Below, piece after piece: positions 34,465 to 41,656 of a stretch of DNA of 64,000 nt. The position numbers and the translations under genes are program-made. The notes under the pieces were generated by a model. It did not search any database. It saw only the letters and a list, made by a program, of their open reading frames with translations, and had not been told where the DNA came from. How positions within the stretch are numbered: the stretch's first letter is position 1; every line of letters starts with the position of its first letter. The DNA is from Syntrophobacter fumaroxidans MPOB (GTDB lineage: Bacteria > Desulfobacterota > Syntrophobacteria > Syntrophobacterales > Syntrophobacteraceae), in assembly GCF_000014965.1 (NCBI RefSeq), contig NC_008554.1, forward strand, positions 1,600,001-1,664,000, read 5' to 3'.

Positions 34465-35998
34465 GGCGAATTTCTCCTCGTTGAATGGGTCCAGAGAGGG
34501 CTGAACGCAAAATCTGGTTAAAATTCATGCGCAGTGTTCCCGCCTGTCTGACACCTACTTCTCGGGCGGTTATTTCCGCGATGGCAAGCCCGGCAGCCAA
34601 CCGTGTGAAAGGAACAAGTTCATCTGCATCCGGGGAAATGAATCGCACCATAAACGGGTGAGCTAGATTCACTCGTATGTGAATCCTTGTGCTGTCGCTG
34701 TCTGTCACATTTTCAGCTATCTCAAACCAGGCTTCTCGGCTGATATCAGACATAAGCTCGACGTTTATGACCCAATGACGATGCGCGTGATCAAGATGGA
34801 GTTCGACTTGCTCGCTTCGGGCAAGCTCGCTTTCTAACTCGTCGAGCGCTCGGGGTAGAGGCGCTTCATTTGGCGCCGCATTGATCTGCTCGTCGATGAT
34901 GGGGGGCAGGTGTTGGGCAATTGCCTGCCTGGTATCCCAGGTGGCTTCCTGCACCATATCCTGGATAATGCTTGCCCTTGCACGGTAGTTTGCAGCTTGG
35001 TCGAGCAGTGGCAGAGGTTCGTCATCCAGTTTCTCCTTTAGCCAATTGAGAATGTCCTCCTCCCAGTCCTCCCATTGAATCCCATCCTTCGTATGGCTGA
35101 CTGAGAAGCCTTCTATCTCGAACTCGCCGATGAGTCGCTGGTAGATAAACTTATTCGGTTTTCCAAAGATTACCTCCGGCCGATATCCGTCGCCGTGGCT
35201 GCCTTGAATGAGTCTGCGACGACGGAACATCGCAAATCCAGCGTTTGCCACGCTAGCCCGCGCAAGAATCGCTGCCCAGCCTCTTACCCGATGCCCATCG
35301 CCCAAATCAAGTTCGATTTCCTTACGCCATGTCACAGGTTCGTTCGTCGGCGTCGCATAGAAAGGTGCCTGAAGAAATGTAGGAGGATCATATGCGAGAG
35401 TCTCTCCATTTAGCCGCAGCTCCAAAAGTCCATCGCGCAAGAAAACTCTGTAAATGCTTTGCAGATGGTCCTTGATTTTTCCGATAGTCCGTCCACGCAG
35501 TCGCACTTGGAGGTCTCGAAGAGATACTGTTGTAAAATGGTCGTTGGCACAAACGGTCCTTTCGACCGGCTCCAAATGCTCGGAATTCGTCTCGACAATT
35601 TTGGGGATGTCGAACGTGATCGTTCGTTCAATCGGCTCGCCTAGTGAACTCGTGCGAACTGACCACTGGCGGGCAAACCAGCTTGCAGCCGCCTTCAAGC
35701 CTAGCCCAAACTCAGACAAGCCGGAGGTATCAGCGGGAGGGGAGGCAGGCAAGAATGCACGTGCGTACTCATGTTCGTGAATTCCAGCTGCATTATCCCG
35801 CACCTCAATGCTGTCAGTCCCAATGTCGATGTCAACCTGTAGCCTATACGGTCCTTGAGAGACTACTCGAAGCCTATCCATGTTTGACAGTGCGCTCTGT
35901 AGCGAATTGTCGACAAACTCGGCGAGAGCATACCACGGCTTATAGTTCAGCCTGGCAAAGGCGGCGTACATCCTCACTTCTGGTCGGATTAGAATCAT
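34412..35998 (-). CDS. GHKL ATPase, prokaryotic MORC-like
   Basis: A 528-aa protein with an N-terminal GHKL ATPase domain: N-box EFVDNSLQS near residue 27, DNAAGI near 68 and GLSEFGLGLKAAA near 92. The second region (residues 200-330) is an S5-like fold seen in MutL, gyrase and MORC proteins (the basic MFRRRRLIQG motif near 262). The C-terminal part is helical and charged. Such ATPases clamp on DNA with ATP binding. Its ATG overlaps the stop of the methyltransferase by 4 bases and its end overlaps the Z1 gene. This agrees with MORC-type ATPases described computationally in restriction-modification-like operons. Confidence 0.9.
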   Translation of the reverse strand: MILIRPEVRMYAAFARLNYKPWYALAEFVDNSLQSALSNMDRLRVVSQGPYRLQVDIDIGTDSIEVRDNAAGIHEHEYARAFLPASPPADTSGLSEFGLGLKAAASWFARQWSVRTSSLGEPIERTITFDIPKIVETNSEHLEPVERTVCANDHFTTVSLRDLQVRLRGRTIGKIKDHLQSIYRVFLRDGLLELRLNGETLAYDPPTFLQAPFYATPTNEPVTWRKEIELDLGDGHRVRGWAAILARASVANAGFAMFRRRRLIQGSHGDGYRPEVIFGKPNKFIYQRLIGEFEIEGFSVSHTKDGIQWEDWEEDILNWLKEKLDDEPLPLLDQAANYRARASIIQDMVQEATWDTRQAIAQHLPPIIDEQINAAPNEAPLPRALDELESELARSEQVELHLDHAHRHWVINVELMSDISREAWFEIAENVTDSDSTRIHIRVNLAHPFMVRFISPDADELVPFTRLAAGLAIAEITAREVGVRQAGTLRMNFNQILRSALSGPIQRGEIRHAEQRQPSDPDNRIASR

Positions 35999-37248
35999 CT
36001 CACAGACTCATCCTTGATTGTGTCCTTCCAAACCCTTCCAGGCCCAAGTCCTCTCCCGGGATGATCCGGATGCTCGCCAAGGAGGTGCACATAGGAATTG
36101 GGGACCGGTTGAACGGGATACTCCCCTGGGCAGTTTTCACGACGACAAGGTATCATTCTGAGCTGGCGATGGATATTCTGCTCCCCTAGAAACTGCCGTC
36201 TGATCTCAAGCCCCAGAAGCTCCCCAATGGCACAGGGGACGGCATTGCCGATCTGGCGATGGACTGAATGCCTGTTCCCCACGAATTGATAATTGTCGGG
36301 AAAAGTTTGGAGCCGTGCGAGTTCCCGGATAGAGAGGCGCCGGTTGCGCCAGTGAAATGGGCCAGTAGCCGGCCCGGGCTCAGCTTGAATAGTCCACGAA
36401 GGCTGGCGCTTTGATAGCTTCAGAAGGAAGGACCAATACCTGGTTCTCCATCCGAACAATGGTGCGCCTCCACCTCGCTTGGTATGCCACAGGTAATTCT
36501 TTCCTTCAGGAATGCTTTTCAGCAATCCGGCCCATTTACCAGCAGGCTCAAGCTCAGACGGCCATTCCGGGGAGTCAAGGTCACCTATCGCATCCCATGC
36601 AGTAACACGCGGCTCCAACCGGTCACCACACCCATGCGTCACAGGCGGAATCTGAAAGGTCGTCCCGTCGATACTTGCGAGGAGAAACACCCGTTCGCGC
36701 GATTGTGGTACACCATAGTTGACAGCATTAAGATGAAATACCTGCAGTTTATAGGCACTGCCAAGCCTTCGATTAATGTCTCGAATTCCGTCTGCAAGGA
36801 GCTTCAACCCCCCGTCACGATTTCCGTTGGGTGCTAGACCTCTAACATTCTCAAGCAGAATGACCTTCGGTAATGCTACTTCAACAACATCTAAATAAGC
36901 TCGCAAGCCAGAAGCTCTAGGGTCACGAAGACCTTGTCGGCCACCAGTCCAGTATGCAGATTTCGAAAATGGCTGGCAAGGAGGCCCGCCGGAAAGGAGA
37001 GCCAGCTCTCCTCTCCGAAGGTTAGACTGTTCAAGAATTTCAGGGGGGGAGATCTGGTGAATATGTCCCGGTTCAGCGAGTTTCCAGTGGGGTCGGTTTA
37101 CCTTCAGTGTTTCTTGAGCATCCTTCGCCACCTCGACACAGATTGAAATGCAGAAACCCGCCGCCTCAAGTCCAAGATCAAGTCCTCCTGCACCAGTAAA
37201 GAGACTTATTGTGGCTGTTTTCAAAAGATTCTCGTCTGTATTCTTCAT
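35995..37248 (-). CDS. DNA (cytosine-5) methyltransferase
   Basis: A 417-aa C5 methyltransferase. Motif I SLFTGAGGLDLGLEAAGF is near residue 16, the catalytic motif IV GGPPCQPFS near 82, ENVRGL near 132, QSRERVFLL near 180, and the C-terminal RELARLQTFPD and IGNAVP near 340-360 complete the fold. The target recognition segment lies between about 220 and 300. ATG 37248 is used; the in-frame ATG 37284 would add 12 residues. It is the first gene of the island operon and supplies self-protection, marking host sites so that the associated ATPases and nuclease act on unmodified DNA. Recognition sequence cannot be read from the protein. Confidence 0.94.
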   Translation of the reverse strand: MKNTDENLLKTATISLFTGAGGLDLGLEAAGFCISICVEVAKDAQETLKVNRPHWKLAEPGHIHQISPPEILEQSNLRRGELALLSGGPPCQPFSKSAYWTGGRQGLRDPRASGLRAYLDVVEVALPKVILLENVRGLAPNGNRDGGLKLLADGIRDINRRLGSAYKLQVFHLNAVNYGVPQSRERVFLLASIDGTTFQIPPVTHGCGDRLEPRVTAWDAIGDLDSPEWPSELEPAGKWAGLLKSIPEGKNYLWHTKRGGGAPLFGWRTRYWSFLLKLSKRQPSWTIQAEPGPATGPFHWRNRRLSIRELARLQTFPDNYQFVGNRHSVHRQIGNAVPCAIGELLGLEIRRQFLGEQNIHRQLRMIPCRRENCPGEYPVQPVPNSYVHLLGEHPDHPGRGLGPGRVWKDTIKDESVR

Positions 37249-37308
37249 CGTTATCACTTCAATTGGGGGCCAAATCATTTTCATCTAAAAACTTCGTTCT
37301 ATGATAGC

Positions 37309-37437
37309 ATGATGACTAAGATCACTCAAGATACCGGTGCAGTGTCCGAGGGATTGTCCCATTCCACTGAGGTAATCAGGAAGCGAAAACCCGAGTATGT
37401 TCAGCCCTCGTGTAGCATCGTTCTGTGCTGCCCCAGA
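37309..37437 (+). pseudogene. Possible truncated gene start divergent from the methyltransferase
   Basis: From ATG 37309 a plus-strand frame reads MMTKITQDTGAVSEGLSHST and then basic residues, with an AT-rich region shared with the methyltransferase start. At 37438 it runs into the 136-bp repeat, after which composition changes. Divergent small genes at this place in restriction loci are often controllers or regulators. This may be the 5' stub of one cut by the recombination that made the repeat. No family recognised. Confidence 0.25.
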
Positions 37438-37573
37438 TTTTCTTCGCCATTTTCAACTCCGAGGGGGGAACGGATTCCATCGGCCCAGGCTGAAACTCCC
37501 GTCGCGAGAGGCTTCCGGCCGAGGCGCGCCGACAGCATCGCCCGGCCCGCTTCCAGCGAGGATTAACAGGAAT
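37438..37573 (-). repeat. 136-bp direct repeat, right copy
   Basis: Same orientation as 30732-30867, with four mismatches. On the minus strand it contains the ATG and first codons of the oxidoreductase (Met-Ala-Lys-Lys) and then diverges, so this copy is a non-functional gene start. Confidence 0.93.
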
Positions 37574-37605
37574 TCGGCCATTGTGTCAACCCCGACATAA
37601 TGGCC

Positions 37606-37679
37606 GCAATTATCCATGCCCCCTGCGACACCCGCGAAGCATGAAAACAGACTCACCCGGGAATCTATTTTCTAGGTAA
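37606..37679 (-). repeat. Lone copy of the palindromic cassette
   Basis: Reverse complement of the cassette at 41355-41425 and 60719-60788, with a few substitutions in the stem (ACTCACCCGGGAATCT). It has no flanking terminal repeat, so the cassette can exist apart from the larger element. Confidence 0.8.
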
Positions 37680-37690
37680 TCATCCATGAT

Positions 37691-37750
37691 GCTCACCGCG
37701 CCCGCGAAGCATGCAAACAGTTTCATCCGGGAACCTATTTTCCAGGCAAC
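37691..37750 (-). repeat. Second, degenerate palindromic cassette
   Basis: Similar to 37606-37679 with more changes (CCCGCGAAGCATG conserved, ends in TATTTTCCAGG). It lies 11 bases away in the same orientation, forming a tandem pair next to the defence island. Confidence 0.65.
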
Positions 37751-37811
37751 GAATCCGCCTGCGGCTCCGCATTCACAAACCGGCCTGATGAAGCTTGAGC
37801 CGATCGGCACG

Positions 37812-39860
37812 TCAATTATCGGGGGATTCCCTCAAGGAAGCTTGCGGCGGGGGACTTTGGACGACGGAGATAAAAGGTGCGAGTATCCGGCTGTCGCGCG
37901 CGAGGATGCGGAGGCGGTCGGGATCGGTCGAGTCCATCCGGTTGAGTATTCCCTCCCACCTGGACCGTATTCCCCCGGGTTCGACCGACCTGTCCGCAAA
38001 CAGATTCCGGATCGTCGAGGACGGGTCACGCACAAGACCGCGCATACGGCGCACCTCCTCCGACAGCGCTTCGGCAAAGGCCTCCACGGCGGCCGACGTC
38101 TCATCCTTGTCGCGCCCCTGGGACAGGGCCTTGCCGAGATGCACCGCCAGGCGGACCAGGCAATCCGGGAGCAGCATCTCCAGGGATGAAGCCCAGTCGG
38201 CAAAGGAACCGGTCGTTTCCACGATAACGAGCTTCTCCGGCATTTCGTCTTCTCCCAGCTGGATCACCTCGTCACCGTCGTCAAAATAGAGCCGCCCGTC
38301 TTTGCGGCTCACTCGCCCCAAAACCAGGCTCATTGCGGCGGCCGTTCCGAGAAAATGCGCCAGGCGAACGACGAACCCCCGGAGCCCGTAGAGCCTTGGC
38401 GGAATCCTGTGGCTCACGATGCCCGGAACGTAGCTGCGTTCGAAGAAGAACACCGGGATGGTTCCGACGCCATGCACTTCCTCCTCGAAGCGGATTTCCC
38501 GGTAGGTGACGATGGGACACCCGAGGGCGCGAATGGCTCTCAGCCGGTCGAAGATGTAATCGCGGTAGAGGACGGTTTCCCGAATGGCGTGATCGAGGGA
38601 GACATCCTGCCCCATCCGGTGCATCACGCTCCATTTCATCAACCTGGCGAGGCGGATTTCCTCCTCGCCGTCGGCCCGCCCGATAACCGCCAGGTGGACT
38701 TCGCGATCCTCATCGCTGGTGTCCCTGTCGGTCAGGGGCAGTTCCACTCTGCCGACATTGATGTACTGAATATCGCCGTGGTTTTTCCAGTAGTAATCGA
38801 TGATGTTGCGGGTATGGTGGTCGGTGTTGACCTCGAAGGTCAGGTTTCCCTCTCGAATACGCGCCCCGGGCAGCCAGCGGACGTTCAAATGAAATTCGGG
38901 GCTCAACCCCAGCGCAAACTCCTCGAGGCAATGCTCATCGAGATCGTAGAGGCGGCAGAACATGGTGGTGCGCCACCCGTCGCAGTGCTCGTCGTCCCGG
39001 GTGAGCTCGGGACCCGCCGCCCGCGAAAAGAAGAAGGCGAACCGGTCGAACAACTCCTCCGCGTCTTTCGCCTGTTCCGGGTACGGCGCTTCATCGAGAA
39101 TCATCGCCACCCGCGTGAGATAGGCGACCGACAGGGTCGCGCCGGCCGGGAGAAACAGGCTCAACTCGCGATTGCCCTGGTTGTTCACGAGTTGCGCAAG
39201 ATCGATGATCTCCCGGATCATGCGCAAGGCCTCGTCACGATCTTCGCGAATCAGCGGGCGGATGCGCGTGTATTCCTCATAGGTCAGGAACCGCCCGCCG
39301 GTCGGGGCATTGTAGTAGTAATTCAGGCCCGTGCCGACGCGCACCCGGCTGGACCTGACGTGCTCCCCTATCTCCGCCACGGACCTGGGTGGAGGCGAAA
39401 AACGCCAGATTTCGCCATTGCCTCGGAGTCTTCTTCTGACCTCCGGGAGATGAATGCCCGTGAACTGGATGCGGTCCTTCGGCACGATGCGCTGGACCAG
39501 CTCGTCGGCCTCGAAAACCCTGTCCATGGCCCCCGGATTCGAGCGAATCAGCAGAATCGGGTCCCTGATGAGCAGCGCCACGGAGTCTCCGTAGACTCCT
39601 TCCGCGAGCTCGGCATCGGAAGGGGTATGGCCCTCATCGGCTGAGAGCTTTCTTGCGAATTCGACCATGAGAGCCGCCTGCATGGCGTGGATTCCGCGCC
39701 CGCTGATCACGGTCCCGTACCTTGGAAAAGCGGATGCGATCGGGCTCAGCGGTTTGCCGTCACTGTCCCTGGCGAACAAATCCGGTCCCAGCAGCCAGAC
39801 CCCGTTGATCCGGCGAAACTCCAGCTTGTCCGAGGACAGCGAGGACATAAGGGGTGCCAT
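37812..39860 (-). CDS. Large protein of unknown function, 682 aa
   Basis: A 682-aa soluble protein without signal peptide or membrane helices. ATG 39860 is taken because a regular composition starts there (MAPLMSSLSSDKLEFRRING); the open frame upstream is biased in composition and is not coding-like. The chain is acidic, rich in Arg and Asp, and has local motifs such as RDDEHCDGWRTTMFC and NTDHHTRNIIDYYW, which suggest a folded enzyme-like protein, but I recognise no family. It is the downstream gene of DUF1786 on the same strand, with 272 bases between them. Normal GC-rich codon use marks it as core genome, not part of the adjacent island. Confidence 0.8.
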   Translation of the reverse strand: MAPLMSSLSSDKLEFRRINGVWLLGPDLFARDSDGKPLSPIASAFPRYGTVISGRGIHAMQAALMVEFARKLSADEGHTPSDAELAEGVYGDSVALLIRDPILLIRSNPGAMDRVFEADELVQRIVPKDRIQFTGIHLPEVRRRLRGNGEIWRFSPPPRSVAEIGEHVRSSRVRVGTGLNYYYNAPTGGRFLTYEEYTRIRPLIREDRDEALRMIREIIDLAQLVNNQGNRELSLFLPAGATLSVAYLTRVAMILDEAPYPEQAKDAEELFDRFAFFFSRAAGPELTRDDEHCDGWRTTMFCRLYDLDEHCLEEFALGLSPEFHLNVRWLPGARIREGNLTFEVNTDHHTRNIIDYYWKNHGDIQYINVGRVELPLTDRDTSDEDREVHLAVIGRADGEEEIRLARLMKWSVMHRMGQDVSLDHAIRETVLYRDYIFDRLRAIRALGCPIVTYREIRFEEEVHGVGTIPVFFFERSYVPGIVSHRIPPRLYGLRGFVVRLAHFLGTAAAMSLVLGRVSRKDGRLYFDDGDEVIQLGEDEMPEKLVIVETTGSFADWASSLEMLLPDCLVRLAVHLGKALSQGRDKDETSAAVEAFAEALSEEVRRMRGLVRDPSSTIRNLFADRSVEPGGIRSRWEGILNRMDSTDPDRLRILARDSRILAPFISVVQSPPPQASLRESPDN

Positions 39861-40132
39861 ACGGATCAGACCTGCAAGTGTTGGTTCGAATTCGGATCGA
39901 ACGCAGCCCAACGCCGCACCGCTCCGCGCGGTCTTCGGCTCACGGCGATTCGACGGGCGAGCCTTCGGAAACCCGCTGGAGACGGTTGAATAAATCGCGG
40001 GCATTCTAGCACATAAGTCCAGGCATGAAGAGCTTTTGATTCGTTTCGCTCCGGACGGCTTCCGGGGCCGGGCCTTCCCGGGGCGCCGAGCGGTTTGCGG
40101 ACGTCGCGGGGAAGCATTCCGCTCCGTGAGAA

Positions 40133-41209
40133 TCAGACGTACCAGGTCGGCCCGATTCCCTTGCGACGTCGAATGGCCTCCAGGAGGCCCACCGTTCCGG
40201 TCATCATGTTGTCGCCCAGGGGAGCGCCGTATTTGACGGGAAGGTTCGATTCCCGCACCAGGGCGCGCTTCGGACCCGTGGCCACGATGACTTCCACGGA
40301 GTCGTAACCGAAGGGCCGACGCAGGTAGGCCCCGTGTCCTCCCTCCCGCAGGATCTGCTCGTGGTCGAGCCTGCCGTCCGCCATGTCCCGGAGCAGCTGT
40401 TCCAACCTTGGGAGACTGATGTCGCGCGTGTGATACTCGAACACCCCGGCGATTTCCCCCCGATCCAGAGCCGCACCCACTGTGTGGGAGGTTGCGATGT
40501 CCAGGACCAGGATCCTGTTCTTGCCCAGCGCGTGGATGTCCATGGACGCACCGAGCACCGCCGCCATGCCGCTGTCCATGACATAGACCTCCGCCGCCGG
40601 AATCCCCCGCGCCGAATCGGCGATGGATTTCAAGCGATTCAGGGTCGGCGGGACTTCGTCGCGGTCGTGGAGCAGGACGTGCGGGAAGGGGCATTCATCG
40701 AGTTTCAGCTTCATGATCGAATGACGGTAGTCGAGGTGGGATACTCCGGAGGGCGGCATTCCGTGATCCTGGGCGCAAATGCCCGCAATATCGAAGGAGA
40801 AGTCGACCCCGAAACCGGCGACGATGGATTTCAACCGCTCCATGTCAAGATCTCCGATGGAAACGGCGTGATAGAGCTCATCGTTTCGCATGGCTTCGGC
40901 TTCCTCATCCTCGACCACCACGATCCCCCACGACCTGACTTTTCCCATGTCATGGCTGAGCGTGCGGGCGGCCGACACGGACATGACGACACGCGCCTCC
41001 CGAGCCCGCCGCTTCAGGATATCGGTAACGGGTCCGCCTCCCATTTCCTTTCCCGTGACCAGGAGGTTGCCGGGAATCCCCGCAATGCTCTCCGCCGTGT
41101 ACAGGACGGGAGATCTGGCCACCGACTTGTACTGGACACCCGAATCATCATCGAAGTACAGGACGTCCATAGTCCCCGCTCCGACATCGATCAACAAGTA
41201 CCTGCTCAT
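40133..41209 (-). CDS. DUF1786 family actin-fold protein
   Basis: A 358-aa protein of the DUF1786 family. The N-terminal LLIDVGAGTMDVLYFD matches the phosphate-1 loop of ASKHA (sugar kinase/Hsp70/actin) ATPases, and ILVLDIATSHTVGAAL near residue 233 the phosphate-2 loop. The start ATG 41209 follows AGGGGGT by 7 bases. Database names for this family sometimes say pyruvate formate-lyase activating enzyme-like, but no radical SAM motif is present, so that name is not supported. ATP-dependent activation of an anaerobic enzyme is possible by analogy with ASKHA activators, as inference. Confidence 0.85.
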   Translation of the reverse strand: MSRYLLIDVGAGTMDVLYFDDDSGVQYKSVARSPVLYTAESIAGIPGNLLVTGKEMGGGPVTDILKRRAREARVVMSVSAARTLSHDMGKVRSWGIVVVEDEEAEAMRNDELYHAVSIGDLDMERLKSIVAGFGVDFSFDIAGICAQDHGMPPSGVSHLDYRHSIMKLKLDECPFPHVLLHDRDEVPPTLNRLKSIADSARGIPAAEVYVMDSGMAAVLGASMDIHALGKNRILVLDIATSHTVGAALDRGEIAGVFEYHTRDISLPRLEQLLRDMADGRLDHEQILREGGHGAYLRRPFGYDSVEVIVATGPKRALVRESNLPVKYGAPLGDNMMTGTVGLLEAIRRRKGIGPTWYV

Positions 41210-41343
41210 CCGCTCTACCCCCTGAAGTCGCCCGCCCCGCGGCCGGTCGGAAATACGAAGGCGCCGGGGGAAGGGCCCCATGCCCTCCCCCCGGCGGATC
41301 CGCGCGGGGTAAAAATCTTCATCGCATCGAAAGCCGGTCCTTC

Positions 41344-41656
41344 TCATACGGATTTACCTAGAAAATAGACTCCCTCGGGAGTCTGTTTTCATGCTTCGCG
41401 GGTGTCGCAGGGGGCATGGATAATTGCGTTCAAAATGATACTCTAAAAGCGTGGGGGACGTATCCCCCACACCCCCTCGCCGCTTCGCGGCTCCGTGTGG
41501 CGCTGCGGCGGCGGCCTTCGGCCAGTCGCCGACAGCGCCGAGCACTCGGCCTCACGCGCTTGCGCGTGTGGCCGAAACTTGGGGGGGGCGGGGGAATCAT
41601 TCCCCCGCTCTTTTGTGCTTGAAAGATCCATCTCTTATGAACGCAACTTCGTATCA
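41344..41656. repeat. Hairpin-rich element R1 with nested cassette
   Basis: Outer ends TCATACGGATT (41344) and AACTTCGTATCA (to 41656) with inner cores GCGTTCA (41426) and TGAACGC (41638) form imperfect terminal inverted repeats. A 71-base cassette (41355-41425) containing a palindromic hairpin is inserted in the left repeat. The core has perfect hairpins such as GTGGGGGACGTATCCCCCAC and GCGGGGGAATCATTCCCCCG. Its right end supplies the TGA stop of the VIT-VWA gene. It is the inverse of R2 at 60707. Confidence 0.9.
41362..41389. terminator. Bidirectional hairpin with A/T flanks in R1 cassette
   Basis: AAAATAGACTCCC pairs with GGGAGTCTGTTTT around a TC tip. The stem with A run on one side and T run on the other can end transcription in both directions; it lies downstream of the VIT-VWA gene on the minus strand. 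Confidence 0.6.

Larger units (their letters stand above)
30868..37437 (-). mobile_element. Horizontally acquired restriction-like defence island
   Basis: A segment of about 6.6 kb between the two 136-bp direct repeats, visibly richer in A+T than the DNA on both sides (for example 26 G+C of 60 at 31021-31080). It carries five minus-strand genes joined by overlaps or 3-base gaps: C5 methyltransferase, GHKL ATPase, Z1 ATPase, PD-(D/E)XK protein, Vsr. No integrase or transposase is encoded. The direct repeats and base composition point to insertion as one unit. Confidence 0.8.
37285..37811. other. Right border of the defence island and repeat cluster
   Basis: This 527-base region holds the divergent start of the island operon, a short plus-strand frame that runs into the repeat, the right 136-bp direct repeat, and two copies of the small hairpin cassette, all listed separately. 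No intact gene is present. Confidence 0.7.

Noticed and set aside
38355-39644. Plus-strand frame of 429 codons
   Set aside because: Antisense to the 682-aa protein. The minus frame has balanced composition and a continuous longer reading.
40334-41368. DUF1786 gene named as pyruvate formate-lyase activating enzyme
   Set aside because: The protein has actin-fold phosphate loops and no CxxxCxxC radical SAM motif, so the enzyme name would mislead.
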